From NCBI GenBank assembly GCA_041861885.1, contig JBGVUE010000001.1, forward strand, positions 2,034,001-2,098,000: a stretch of 64,000 nt of DNA, in the 5' to 3' direction. The stretch comes from Haloimpatiens sp. FM7315 (GTDB taxonomy: Bacteria; Bacillota; Clostridia; Clostridiales; Clostridiaceae). The notes under the pieces were generated by a model. That model saw nothing but the letters and a program-made list of their open reading frames with translations, made no database searches and was not told where the DNA came from. Shown here one piece after another: positions 1-7,747 of this stretch (within the stretch, counting starts at the first letter, position 1; every line of letters starts with the position of its first letter). The position numbers and the translations under genes are program-made.

Positions 1-406
1 TATTTGATATAACTCCTATTTTGTAACCCTTGATTCTTATTGCTTTTAAAGTGTCATATATACTATTTTCAAAATATACTTGTTCCCTATAATCTGTATA
101 GAATAAATTAATTGCTTCTATGCACTGTTCTAAATTAAGGCTCAATTCATGTTTTTGAAGAAAACTATTTAGGAAATCTTCTATTGGATACTCTGTAAGT
201 ATTACTTTTCTATCTTTTATACCTTCCATCCAATTTTCATAAAATCCTTGTTTTACTTCATCAAATTCAATATTTGTATTAAATTTTTTTAGATATTCAG
301 TTAAATATATTAACCCTTGCATATCTTTTTCATCATCTGATTTTCCATAATGAAAATGTAATAAAGTATTACCCATATCAAAGAATATTACCTTAATCCC
401 ATCCAT
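1..406 (-). CDS. HAD-superfamily hydrolase (C-terminus beyond window)
   Basis: The ORF starts at the ATG at 404-406 behind a GGGGGTGG ribosome binding site and runs off the left edge, so only about 135 residues are visible. The N-terminus reads MDGIKVIFFDMGNTLLHF, the HAD motif I (DxxGT-type, here DMGNT) carrying the nucleophilic aspartate. A helical cap follows, then IRIKGYKIGVISN, which matches the region before motif II. Known members are phosphatases or phosphohydrolases of small metabolites; the substrate cannot be read from the sequence. The neighbouring genes are also modifying enzymes. Confidence 0.8.
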   Translation of the reverse strand, partial: MDGIKVIFFDMGNTLLHFHYGKSDDEKDMQGLIYLTEYLKKFNTNIEFDEVKQGFYENWMEGIKDRKVILTEYPIEDFLNSFLQKHELSLNLEQCIEAINLFYTDYREQVYFENSIYDTLKAIRIKGYKIGVISN

Positions 407-448
407 TATTCCACCCCCATTTAAAAGAGTTTGTGATATTGATTTTTC

Positions 449-820
449 TTATTTACTATATACAGTATTTTGATCATGAATTAACAACCAGTCTTCATCA
501 CATTTTCTAAAAATTAAATTCAAGTAATAATTCATATAAACCGGATTTCCTTTTTCATCACAATCTTTATAATTAACTGCCGTTAGCACATACGCCATTT
601 CTGCACTTTCTTCAGTTTTTAATATTTCATAATCTAAAGCCCAATCCTCATCCATAAACCAATCTTTGTGTAACTCAACAAAATCCTCTTTGTCTCTTAT
701 TAGTGTTCCATTTGGCATGATTAACGTAATATCATCAAGTCTAACCGTTGACATAAATGCATCCAAATCCTTATTTTTTATAGAATTAAGATGAAATTCT
801 AGTGTTTTATTAAAATCCAT
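449..820 (-). CDS. NTF2-like / SnoaL-like protein, intact copy
   Basis: A 123-residue protein with the NTF2-like cone-fold pattern: an N-terminal helix (HLNSIKNKDLDAFMSTV), an acidic middle with WFMDEDWALDYEI, and a C-terminal strand (YYLNLIFRKCDEDWLLIHDQNT) typical of SnoaL/DUF4440-like proteins. Such proteins bind or modify small molecules; no catalytic residue can be assigned. A near-identical second copy lies at 3575-3945 and is frameshifted, so this is the functional copy. The HAD gene lies downstream on the same strand, 42 bp away. Confidence 0.7.
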   Translation of the reverse strand: MDFNKTLEFHLNSIKNKDLDAFMSTVRLDDITLIMPNGTLIRDKEDFVELHKDWFMDEDWALDYEILKTEESAEMAYVLTAVNYKDCDEKGNPVYMNYYLNLIFRKCDEDWLLIHDQNTVYSK

Positions 821-946
821 AATTATCCCCCTTTTATTTTGTTAGTTTCTAATATATTTACCCAAGCAAATATAACATATCAAATTTGTAATAGCTGTGA
901 AATGGAAAAAATTATTATAGTTAATTTTTCTCACTCAGCGCTAAAC

Positions 947-1014
947 TGTAGCATTCATGTAATTCTCATATTCATTATCTAAACTCTGAACATTCCTGTA
1001 ATTACAATCATACT
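947..1014 (-). pseudogene. Deletion scar: nucleotidyltransferase 3' end fused to internal GNAT fragment
   Basis: Bases 947-975 match 3969-3997 exactly (29 nt, the 3' end of the nucleotidyltransferase gene). Bases 967-1012 match 5541-5586 with a few mismatches (an internal part of the GNAT gene). The two matches meet at the shared decamer ctcatattca. This is what remains of a second nucleotidyltransferase-GNAT pair after a deletion between short repeats. It lies just upstream (on the minus strand) of the intact NTF2-like copy, the same order as in the full copy at 3575-6003. Confidence 0.8.
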
Positions 1015-1038
1015 AAAACAAAACCCTCATATAATTTA

Positions 1039-2136
1039 TTAATTACTGCGTATTTTGGCTAATAAAATTTCTTTTTTGGTTAATGCTTTATCCCTCTGGT
1101 TTATTCTATGATTTAAATAACCTACCTCCATTTTCATCTGCAAATAATTATCATATCGTTCTTTACTCAAGGTTCCATCCTGCAAAGTTTTCTTAATGGC
1201 GCACCCTATTTCCTTCTTATGGCTACAATCATTAAACTTACATTGACTTTCCATCTTCTTTATATCTTCAAATTTAGTATCTAATTCATCTTGATCAAGC
1301 CATACTTGAAATTCACGCATTCCTGGAGTATCAATTATTACCCCACCCTCTGGTAAGAGTATTAATTCTCTCCAAGTGGTAGTATGCCTACCTTTACTAT
1401 CTTTTTCTCTTACCTCTCTTGTCATAAGTTTGTCACTTCTTAAAAAACAATTACTAATAGTAGATTTACCTACCCCTGAAGATCCAAATAATCCAATTGT
1501 TTTTCCATTACTAATATATTGACGTAATTCTTCAATGCCCTCATTTTTCATGGCACTAATACGATGGATATTAACTCCTACACTAATTTTCTCAATTTGG
1601 CTTAACTTTTCATTTAAATCTGTACATAAATCAATCTTATTTAAAACAATAACAGGTGTTGCTCCGCTATTCCATCCAACTGTTAAATATCTTTCCATTC
1701 TTTTTAAACTAAAATCATTATCAAGAGACATAACAAAAAACAAAACATCTATATTAGCTGCAATAACTTGCTCCTCTGTTGCCCCTCCAAAAATCATCTT
1801 CCTACCATTTATTTCTCTCACTGTTCTTCCGCCTGAAATTGGGGCTTTTCTAGTCAAACTACTCTTTCTAGATAAAACACTGTAGATTATAGCACTCTTA
1901 CATTCATTTATTAGCCTTATTGCCACCCAATCCCCAACCGCTGGAAAATCAGTTATACTTTTAGCATTATATCTAAGTTTACCCGAAACCTGAGCTGTAA
2001 CTTCTCCATATTCACATTGAACATGGTAACAACCTTTTTCTTGCCTAACAACTCTAGCAGGAAGGTACTCTTTGTCTTTTATTTTTTCCAATTCATTCTT
2101 AAACTTATCATCCCAACCATAATCTATTAAATTCAC
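1039..2136 (-). CDS. rsgA: Ribosome small subunit-dependent GTPase A
   Basis: A 365-residue RsgA/YjeQ-type circularly permuted GTPase. It has an N-terminal OB fold (about residues 20-90), the G4 motif NKIDL (about 165) ahead of the P-loop GSSGVGKST (about 218), the G3 motif DTPGMREF (about 270), and a C-terminal zinc site with the Cys/His spacing CKFNDCSH...GC. The family acts late in 30S subunit maturation by checking the decoding centre. Its place among accessory enzymes rather than in the usual stk/prpC/rpe neighbourhood suggests a second copy, a common situation in clostridia (inference). Confidence 0.93.
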   Translation of the reverse strand: MNLIDYGWDDKFKNELEKIKDKEYLPARVVRQEKGCYHVQCEYGEVTAQVSGKLRYNAKSITDFPAVGDWVAIRLINECKSAIIYSVLSRKSSLTRKAPISGGRTVREINGRKMIFGGATEEQVIAANIDVLFFVMSLDNDFSLKRMERYLTVGWNSGATPVIVLNKIDLCTDLNEKLSQIEKISVGVNIHRISAMKNEGIEELRQYISNGKTIGLFGSSGVGKSTISNCFLRSDKLMTREVREKDSKGRHTTTWRELILLPEGGVIIDTPGMREFQVWLDQDELDTKFEDIKKMESQCKFNDCSHKKEIGCAIKKTLQDGTLSKERYDNYLQMKMEVGYLNHRINQRDKALTKKEILLAKIRSN

Positions 2137-2165
2137 TAAATGTCCTCCAATAAATTCATTAAAAA

Positions 2166-2972
2166 TTAATCAAATTCTATAAATACTATTTTATAATCAC
2201 ATACCTTTTGAAAATTATTTTTTTCAGCTACTCTAACTGATGGAATATTTTTCTTCCAAGAGTCCCAGTATGGAGTGATATTTGAAGCTAAACATTCATT
2301 TAAGAATTCATTTGAAATTATAGTAGCTACACCTTTTCTCTCATGTTCCTCAATGGTTTCAATGCCTATTCCACAGTAATTTTTGCTTATATATTCTGCT
2401 GTACACCAGCTAATTATATTTCCATTCATTATTGCACAATAGCCAAAACCATTTTTAATAAAATTATCTACTGAACCCCACATCCCCATTATTTCATCTA
2501 TAAGACAATTAAGGTTTCCGAGTGGAGTATTCTTTAACACCTTATTATCTATCTTCTTAACTATTACATTATCATCATTTCTTACTATTGGAACATTCTT
2601 TAAATCTTGTTTAAATAAAGATCTATCATATAAATTACAGTTAAATTCCTTTAAACCTTCTAATAATTCCTTTTCCCAAGCTTCTGAATAATAATTAATC
2701 TTAACTACTCCTAGTTCCTTTCTCCTGCTTTCACTTAAACAGTTTTCTTTGAAAAAATTTATAGCTTCTTTATATTTATCTTTATCCTCTACCTCTCCAC
2801 CAAAATAAACACAATGGCCCTCACATATTAAAAATATTGATGTATTCTCAACATCATCAACAAATATTTGTGCTGGTGTATTGCCTTCAACAATAGAATC
2901 AAACACAAAACTATGTGCATATGATTTATATATATCTTTCAATATAATCTTATTATTTTTTAATTCTTTCAT
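2166..2972 (-). CDS. GNAT acetyltransferase, ZmaR-like (PF12746 type)
   Basis: A 268-residue protein whose last 110 residues have the GNAT acetyl-CoA signature (GIGIETIEEHERKGVAT, then NITPYWDSWKKNIPSVRVAEKNNF). This layout, with a long N-terminal half and a C-terminal GNAT domain, resembles the zwittermicin A self-resistance acetyltransferase ZmaR family. The substrate is unknown. It lies 29 bp upstream of rsgA on the same strand and is probably co-transcribed with it. Confidence 0.8.
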   Translation of the reverse strand: MKELKNNKIILKDIYKSYAHSFVFDSIVEGNTPAQIFVDDVENTSIFLICEGHCVYFGGEVEDKDKYKEAINFFKENCLSESRRKELGVVKINYYSEAWEKELLEGLKEFNCNLYDRSLFKQDLKNVPIVRNDDNVIVKKIDNKVLKNTPLGNLNCLIDEIMGMWGSVDNFIKNGFGYCAIMNGNIISWCTAEYISKNYCGIGIETIEEHERKGVATIISNEFLNECLASNITPYWDSWKKNIPSVRVAEKNNFQKVCDYKIVFIEFD

Positions 2973-3056
2973 ACTTCCCCTTGCCTCCTCAAATTTAACA
3001 GGTTTATCTCTGTTAATTATAGTGTATTATATAAATTTTTATAATAACTCTAAACC

Positions 3057-3555
3057 TTACATTAATACTTCACCATCTGCTTCAATCTTAACTGGAGTAA
3101 ATATGAAATCCATATAAAGCTGTGAAGAGTTTTCACCTCCAAACATGTCATTCATTCCTATTGCTATATGTGCAGTTCCTTTGCGTTTTTCATCTATAAC
3201 AGCACAACCAGTTAGTTCTTTTACATTTTCATTTAAACCAATTCCAAATTCAGCAAGAATATCATTATCTCCTGAGAATTGTTTAATAAATTCCATTAAT
3301 GCTTCTGATGAGCAATTAACTAATTTACCAACTTTAAATTCAAGAAGTACATTTGAAAGCTTTTCACCTTCTAATATAATCTGTGGAATTAATATTTCAC
3401 CTTCAGCACTTTCTTCAATTGGAGCTATATATACCTCTCCACAAGGAACGTCGCCCGTACCATCATCTTTATGCCATTGTCTGTTTTATAAATTAAAGGA
3501 AAGAGTTTTGTTTTCTCCAGTATAAATAGTTATCTTATTCTTGTCACTTGTGATG
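3057..3555 (-). pseudogene. M29-family aminopeptidase, C-terminal remnant with internal stop
   Basis: Translating the minus strand gives a continuous M29 (AmpS/PepS-like) C-terminal half: TRHITSDKNKITIYTG, then a TAA at 3486-3488, then RQWHKDDGTGDVPCGEVYIAP, and an intact end with AEFGIGLNENV, DEKRKGTAHIAIG and MDFIFTPVKIEADGEVLM. The E and H positions of the M29 metal site are recognisable in these last blocks. The first roughly 200 residues are missing and the fragment abuts the second NTF2-like copy. Only the 79-residue part from 3296 to 3057 is open from an ATG. It is probably not a functional peptidase. Confidence 0.65.
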
Positions 3556-3574
3556 TGCCTGGTACTACCTAGTC

Positions 3575-3945
3575 CTATTTACTGTATACAGCATTTTGAT
3601 CATGAATTAACAACCAGTCTTCACCACATTTCCTAAAATTAAATTCAAGTAATAATTCATATAAACTGGATTTCCTTTTTCATCACAATCTTTATAATTA
3701 ACTGCCGTTAGCACATACGCCATTTCTGCACTTTCTTCAGTTTTTAATATTTCATAATCTAAAGCCCAATCCTCATCCATAAACCAATCTTTGTGCAACT
3801 CAACAAATTCCACCTTGTCTCTGATTAGAGTCCCATTAGGCATTATTAAGGTAACATCATCAAGTCTAACCGTTGACATAAATGCAGCTAAATCCTTATT
3901 TTTCATAGAACTAAGATGAAGTTCTAGTATTTTATTAAAATCCAT
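3575..3945 (-). pseudogene. NTF2-like protein, second copy with C-terminal frameshift
   Basis: This is a close copy of the gene at 449-820. The reading frame is intact up to a run of four A at 3635-3638 (plus strand), where the first copy has five. The lost base replaces the final strand (FRKCDEDWLLIHD) with LGNVVKTGC and stops at 3607. Restoring one base gives 123 residues, the same as copy 1, ending at 3575. It begins the segment NTF2 - nucleotidyltransferase - GNAT - methyltransferase, all on the minus strand. Confidence 0.75.
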
Positions 3946-3959
3946 AGTTTTTCCCCTTT

Positions 3960-5081
3960 TTATTTAAATGTAGCATTCATGTAATTCTCATATTCATCTA
4001 ATGTTGAAAATTCTTTAATCTCTACATTATTACTTTTTAAAACATCAACAAATATTGCTTCCAAAAGTACTACAGCCTTCTTTAATATAGAAAGGTCATC
4101 ATATTGAAAATGTTCTAATAAGTCTACTAAATTGTACTTATCATATACTTTTCTAAACTCACTAAATGTATTTAATCTTGAATAACTGCACCCTTCTTCA
4201 ACCATAGCTAAAAATGAAGCTATTTCATTTTGCAGCGCTACTGATGAATAAAAAGCAGTTTCATAATCATTATTATCACAAGCTGTAATTATTTTATTAA
4301 AAGTTGATTTCATTTCTTCATAGTACCCAGTAAAGGCATCTTTAAATGGATATTTTTTTACTACTGATTTTTGTTCTTGTAATATAATATTTCTCATTTC
4401 ATCAATAAGAGTTGTACAATTTTCTATAATACGTTCATTATTTTCTTCCGTAATTATTGATTTTACTAATTCACCTATATTATTAGGTTTAATTTTAAAG
4501 GATAGTATCTGACTTAAGTTTTTACCCCAGCCTTTTTTAAAGTAAGTCTGATTAAGTAATGATAGAGTTTCAAATACTGTTGTTACAATATTAAAAGCTT
4601 CAACTCTAATAGACGTAATATCATTAAGTCTTTCAATGTTATATAGACTAACAAAGCATTTATTAAATTTCTCTATAGCTTTATTCATCATAACTGGTTT
4701 TTTCTCAGGACTACATAGTGATTTTATATTCTCTCTAAGGGAGTTAAATCTAGCTAAATCCTCTTCTGAGCGATAATATAATATATTACAATCTGCTAAT
4801 ACTGATACAATGCTTTCATTAAATGAAGCTATGCCTTCAGCACGAGTCCAGCTTATAGGAAACAAATCAATTCCTATGTCATCTAGAATAAAGCAGTCAC
4901 CTAATTCTCCACCTCTATCAGTGCTTGGTATAAAGAAAATATCCAAATCTGATTTTGAATTTTGAGTTCCTTGTGCATAGGACCCATAATATGCAGCAAT
5001 TGCAACATCCTCTGCATAATCCTTTTTTATTTTATCTATAAATATATCCGCCATTTTAAATAAATCTGTCATAATTATCAC
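3960..5081 (-). CDS. Nucleotidyltransferase (MNT/KNTase fold) with helical C-terminal domain
   Basis: A 373-residue protein. Residues about 25-50 carry AAYYGSYAQGTQNSKSDLDI, the GS-x(n)-DxD signature of the DNA polymerase-beta-like nucleotidyltransferase fold, with both aspartates present. The remaining 250 residues are predicted helical (a substrate-binding domain). Fusions of this kind include aminoglycoside nucleotidyltransferases, but the substrate here is unknown. It is separated by 7 bp from the upstream GNAT gene and is translated from the same message. Confidence 0.8.
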   Translation of the reverse strand: MIIMTDLFKMADIFIDKIKKDYAEDVAIAAYYGSYAQGTQNSKSDLDIFFIPSTDRGGELGDCFILDDIGIDLFPISWTRAEGIASFNESIVSVLADCNILYYRSEEDLARFNSLRENIKSLCSPEKKPVMMNKAIEKFNKCFVSLYNIERLNDITSIRVEAFNIVTTVFETLSLLNQTYFKKGWGKNLSQILSFKIKPNNIGELVKSIITEENNERIIENCTTLIDEMRNIILQEQKSVVKKYPFKDAFTGYYEEMKSTFNKIITACDNNDYETAFYSSVALQNEIASFLAMVEEGCSYSRLNTFSEFRKVYDKYNLVDLLEHFQYDDLSILKKAVVLLEAIFVDVLKSNNVEIKEFSTLDEYENYMNATFK

Positions 5082-5088
5082 CTTCCTA

Positions 5089-6003
5089 TTATATTGTTTT
5101 TACCCAAGGGTAATCTTTATCATATACTTTAAAGCCTGCTGAAGAGTAAAAGGCATATCGTTCTTCGCCATATGACTCAACATAAGCATGAGTTGCTCCA
5201 AGCTTCTTTAATCTTTTCAATCCTTCTAAAAGTATAGCTTTTCCCAGCCCCTTTCTGCCATGGTCTGGATGTGTTCCCACAGGCTCAAACATACCAATTT
5301 TATTTTGTTCATCATACCAAACAATACAAGCAGCAGCTAAAGAGCCATCTTTATATTCTGCTACAATGTCCAAATCTGTTCGATACATTGGAGCACTTAT
5401 CATCTTTAAAATGCAGTTTGGTATTGTAGTTTCATATTCAGCCTCAGGATGAAATGCTTTTCTAATAACATTGTATCTTTTACACAAATCTATATCTTCA
5501 GCCATTGAACGAATAACATATCCCTCTGAAAGTTTAGGCTCATATTCACCATCTAAGCTCTGAACATTCATGTAATTACAGTCATGCCACTTCTTATAAC
5601 CTTGCTCAGTTAATAATTCCTTTAGATGCTCTTCACTTTCCTTTGCCCATATAATTATTTTTTTATTTTCACTGTTTTCAACTGGTATAGCACAATTATC
5701 TTCTGCCCATTGAACCATTTCTAGTTCTAGATGGCTATAACCTGGTCGTACTTGTAAAAATACATTACAAGTATCTTCTATATGTGCTATGGCTACAATT
5801 TTATCTTCTTCTTCCCAAATTCTAATGTAATCTTCCCAGCTGGCATATCCACGTTCAATATAAAGAGGATTTACTAAATGCTCAGTATATTCCCACTTAG
5901 CTGGAAGCCAGCAATGTTGATTTTTATTTAAATGATACATCTCCTTTAGGAAAGTCATAATTTTTTCATAATCTCCATTTTTATACATTCTTGTTGTTAT
6001 CAT
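5089..6003 (-). CDS. GNAT acetyltransferase with two GNAT-like halves
   Basis: A 304-residue protein. The C-terminal half has the acetyl-CoA loop VGTHPDHGRKGLGKAIL followed by LKKLGATHAYVESYG and FYSSAGF, a textbook GNAT domain with the Q/RxxGxG/A motif (RKGLGK). The N-terminal half (MYKNGDYEKIMTFLKEMYHLN onwards) looks like a degenerate second GNAT fold. A 46-bp internal segment is duplicated at 967-1012. It is encoded just upstream of the nucleotidyltransferase; the substrate is unknown. Confidence 0.85.
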   Translation of the reverse strand: MITTRMYKNGDYEKIMTFLKEMYHLNKNQHCWLPAKWEYTEHLVNPLYIERGYASWEDYIRIWEEEDKIVAIAHIEDTCNVFLQVRPGYSHLELEMVQWAEDNCAIPVENSENKKIIIWAKESEEHLKELLTEQGYKKWHDCNYMNVQSLDGEYEPKLSEGYVIRSMAEDIDLCKRYNVIRKAFHPEAEYETTIPNCILKMISAPMYRTDLDIVAEYKDGSLAAACIVWYDEQNKIGMFEPVGTHPDHGRKGLGKAILLEGLKRLKKLGATHAYVESYGEERYAFYSSAGFKVYDKDYPWVKTI

Positions 6004-6005
6004 AT

Positions 6006-6866
6006 TTATCCCACCTTTTTAGTTAAATCTTTTTGACAAAAGCTTGCTTCATAAACAACCATTGTGGTTGCGACTCCTACATTTAACGAATCTGCTACTC
6101 CAAACATAGGTATTATTACTCTTTCACATTCACATTCATATTCATTCCAAATGTCTGAAATACCATGTCTTTCATTTCCTGCAATAATAGCAATTTTTCC
6201 TTTGTAATCAGCATTATAGTAACTTTTACTAGCCTTTAGATCAGTAACAATAATTTTAAATCCATTACTTTTAAGCCACATTACAATTTCTGTTATATCA
6301 CTATTTATAACTGGCAAAATAAAACTAGATCCCATGCTTGATTTTATTAATTTTTGATTTGTTTTTCTCACCTTGCTATTACAAATAACTACTCCATCTC
6401 CACCAGCACCATCAACAGACCTTATGATTGTCCCAATGTTCCCTGGCTTCTCTAATCCATCAAGTATAACTAGTAAATTGTTTTCTTTTAGTTCTATATC
6501 ATCAAGCTTATACTGTGGAAAACTACACAACATAAAAAATCCTTCTCCACTATCTCTACTACTTAATCTACTACACAAATTACTTGATATTAAATATGAA
6601 TCATCTGCTGCAGAAACAATAAGTCGAACCATCTTAAGCATGTCTTTATTTTTTATAAACTCTGGACAAAACACAAAATTTCTTATTCCTATATTACTTT
6701 TAATTATTTTTTCATATGCCCATAATCCTTCTATGACAAATAAATTTTCATCATCAATCTTTTTATTCTTTATTAAATCATTCATAATTCTTATTGAAGA
6801 TTCCTTACTACCAACTAACTTCAAGTTAGAAAACTCTCTATATAATTGCTCAATATCTAGTTCCAT
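6006..6866 (-). CDS. SpoU/TrmH-family RNA 2'-O-methyltransferase
   Basis: I place the start at the ATG 6864-6866 (MELDIEQLYREF) behind GGGGTGAT; the frame is open upstream to 6944 without a good ribosome binding site. The product has 286 residues. An N-terminal substrate-binding half is followed by the trefoil-knot SPOUT domain: LDGLEKPGNIGTIIRS (motif 1), IIAGNERHGIS (motif 2) and IPMFGVADSLNVGVATTM (motif 3). Relatives 2'-O-methylate rRNA or tRNA, and some (TsnR/NshR) give thiopeptide resistance. The stop is 2 bp from the start of the GNAT gene, so the four genes probably form one operon. Confidence 0.88.
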   Translation of the reverse strand: MELDIEQLYREFSNLKLVGSKESSIRIMNDLIKNKKIDDENLFVIEGLWAYEKIIKSNIGIRNFVFCPEFIKNKDMLKMVRLIVSAADDSYLISSNLCSRLSSRDSGEGFFMLCSFPQYKLDDIELKENNLLVILDGLEKPGNIGTIIRSVDGAGGDGVVICNSKVRKTNQKLIKSSMGSSFILPVINSDITEIVMWLKSNGFKIIVTDLKASKSYYNADYKGKIAIIAGNERHGISDIWNEYECECERVIIPMFGVADSLNVGVATTMVVYEASFCQKDLTKKVG

Positions 6867-6978
6867 TTTATCACCCCAATTTTTTCTTGAAAGAACTACT
6901 CCCATAGTTATTTTAATATAGAGATGTACTAAAATAATATGCAAAAATAATTCTGTATTATTCTTTACACAAAAACTT

Positions 6979-7100
6979 CCACGCCTGCATTAATTCCATT
7001 AACTCTTTTGATGATCAGTTAACTAATTTGCCAGCTTTAAATTCAATCAGTACATTTAAAACACTATTTTCTCCACAGAAATTTAGTAATACTAGAGCTC
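6979..7100 (-). pseudogene. Second, more degraded M29 aminopeptidase fragment
   Basis: The minus strand encodes NVLIEFKAGKLVN-stop-SSKELMEL, clearly homologous to NVLLEFKVGKLVNCSSEALMEF in the remnant at 3057-3555; the stop replaces a cysteine codon. Recognisable similarity fades towards 7140. It lies between the methyltransferase operon and the IS element. Together with the first remnant it brackets the duplicated segment. Confidence 0.6.
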
Positions 7101-7228
7101 CTTTTTAAATTTCAAATCCGCTAACTATATTTGGTATAATATTTACAAAGTCCATATCCCCCTATGTTAAGATAGTTGTCGTAGGAGATAATGTATGATA
7201 TTCTCGAACAAAGAGGAGAGATGTACCT

Positions 7229-7747
7229 ATGACAAAAGGCAATGGTATAAATAAGAGATATAGTAAATTGGAAAAAGAAAAGTTAATAGCAAGAATGTTA
7301 CCACCTGAAAACATATCAGTTTCAGATTTATCAAAAGAAACAGGTGTAAGCAAATCTACATTACAAACATGGAAAACAAAAGCTAGGAACCCTAAAAATA
7401 CTGAGAATAACACTGGTAAAAGAGTTGTAACCCCTAAAGATAAATTTTTAACAGTTATGGAGACGTATTTACTCTCAGAAGCAGAATTAGCAAGATATTG
7501 CAGAGAGAAAGGCTTATTCGTAGAAGATGTTAAAAAGTGGCACAATGCCTGTTTAAATAGTACCATCGGCAACGTCGATAGTGAAGAGGTTAAAGAATTA
7601 AAATTAAAAAAGCAAGAAGATGCTAAGAGAATAAAAGCTCTAGAGAAAGATTTGCGTTTTAAAGAAAAGGCACTAGCAGAAACGGCAGCATTACTAGTTC
7701 TTAGAAAAAAGTTACAAGCGATCTTAGTGGACAACGTGGAAGATTAA
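7229..7747 (+). CDS. IS3-family transposase OrfA (helix-turn-helix and leucine zipper)
   Basis: A 172-residue protein. Residues about 15-45 hold a helix-turn-helix (NISVSDLSKETGVSKSTLQTW), and about 125-165 form a coiled coil (VKELKLKKQEDAKRIKALEK) used for multimerisation. It would bind the element ends and, alone, represses transposition in IS3 relatives. A GAGGAGAG ribosome binding site lies 7 bp before the ATG. The heptamer AAAAAAG at 7705-7711 in its frame lets part of the ribosomes shift into orfB. Confidence 0.88.
   Translation: MTKGNGINKRYSKLEKEKLIARMLPPENISVSDLSKETGVSKSTLQTWKTKARNPKNTENNTGKRVVTPKDKFLTVMETYLLSEAELARYCREKGLFVEDVKKWHNACLNSTIGNVDSEEVKELKLKKQEDAKRIKALEKDLRFKEKALAETAALLVLRKKLQAILVDNVED
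7705..7711 (+). other. Programmed -1 frameshift site A_AAA_AAG
   Basis: In the orfA frame the codons are AGA AAA AAG, which gives the canonical slippery heptamer A AAA AAG. A -1 slip continues as KK-VTSDLSGQRGRLIDHSDR and then uninterrupted through the DDE domain, while the zero frame stops at 7747. This is the usual way IS3 elements make the OrfAB transposase. Confidence 0.85.

Noticed and set aside
7162..7734. 190-codon ORF opposite transposase orfA
   Set aside because: Antisense shadow; Phe/Ser/Leu-rich composition typical of reverse reading of a Lys/Glu-rich gene.
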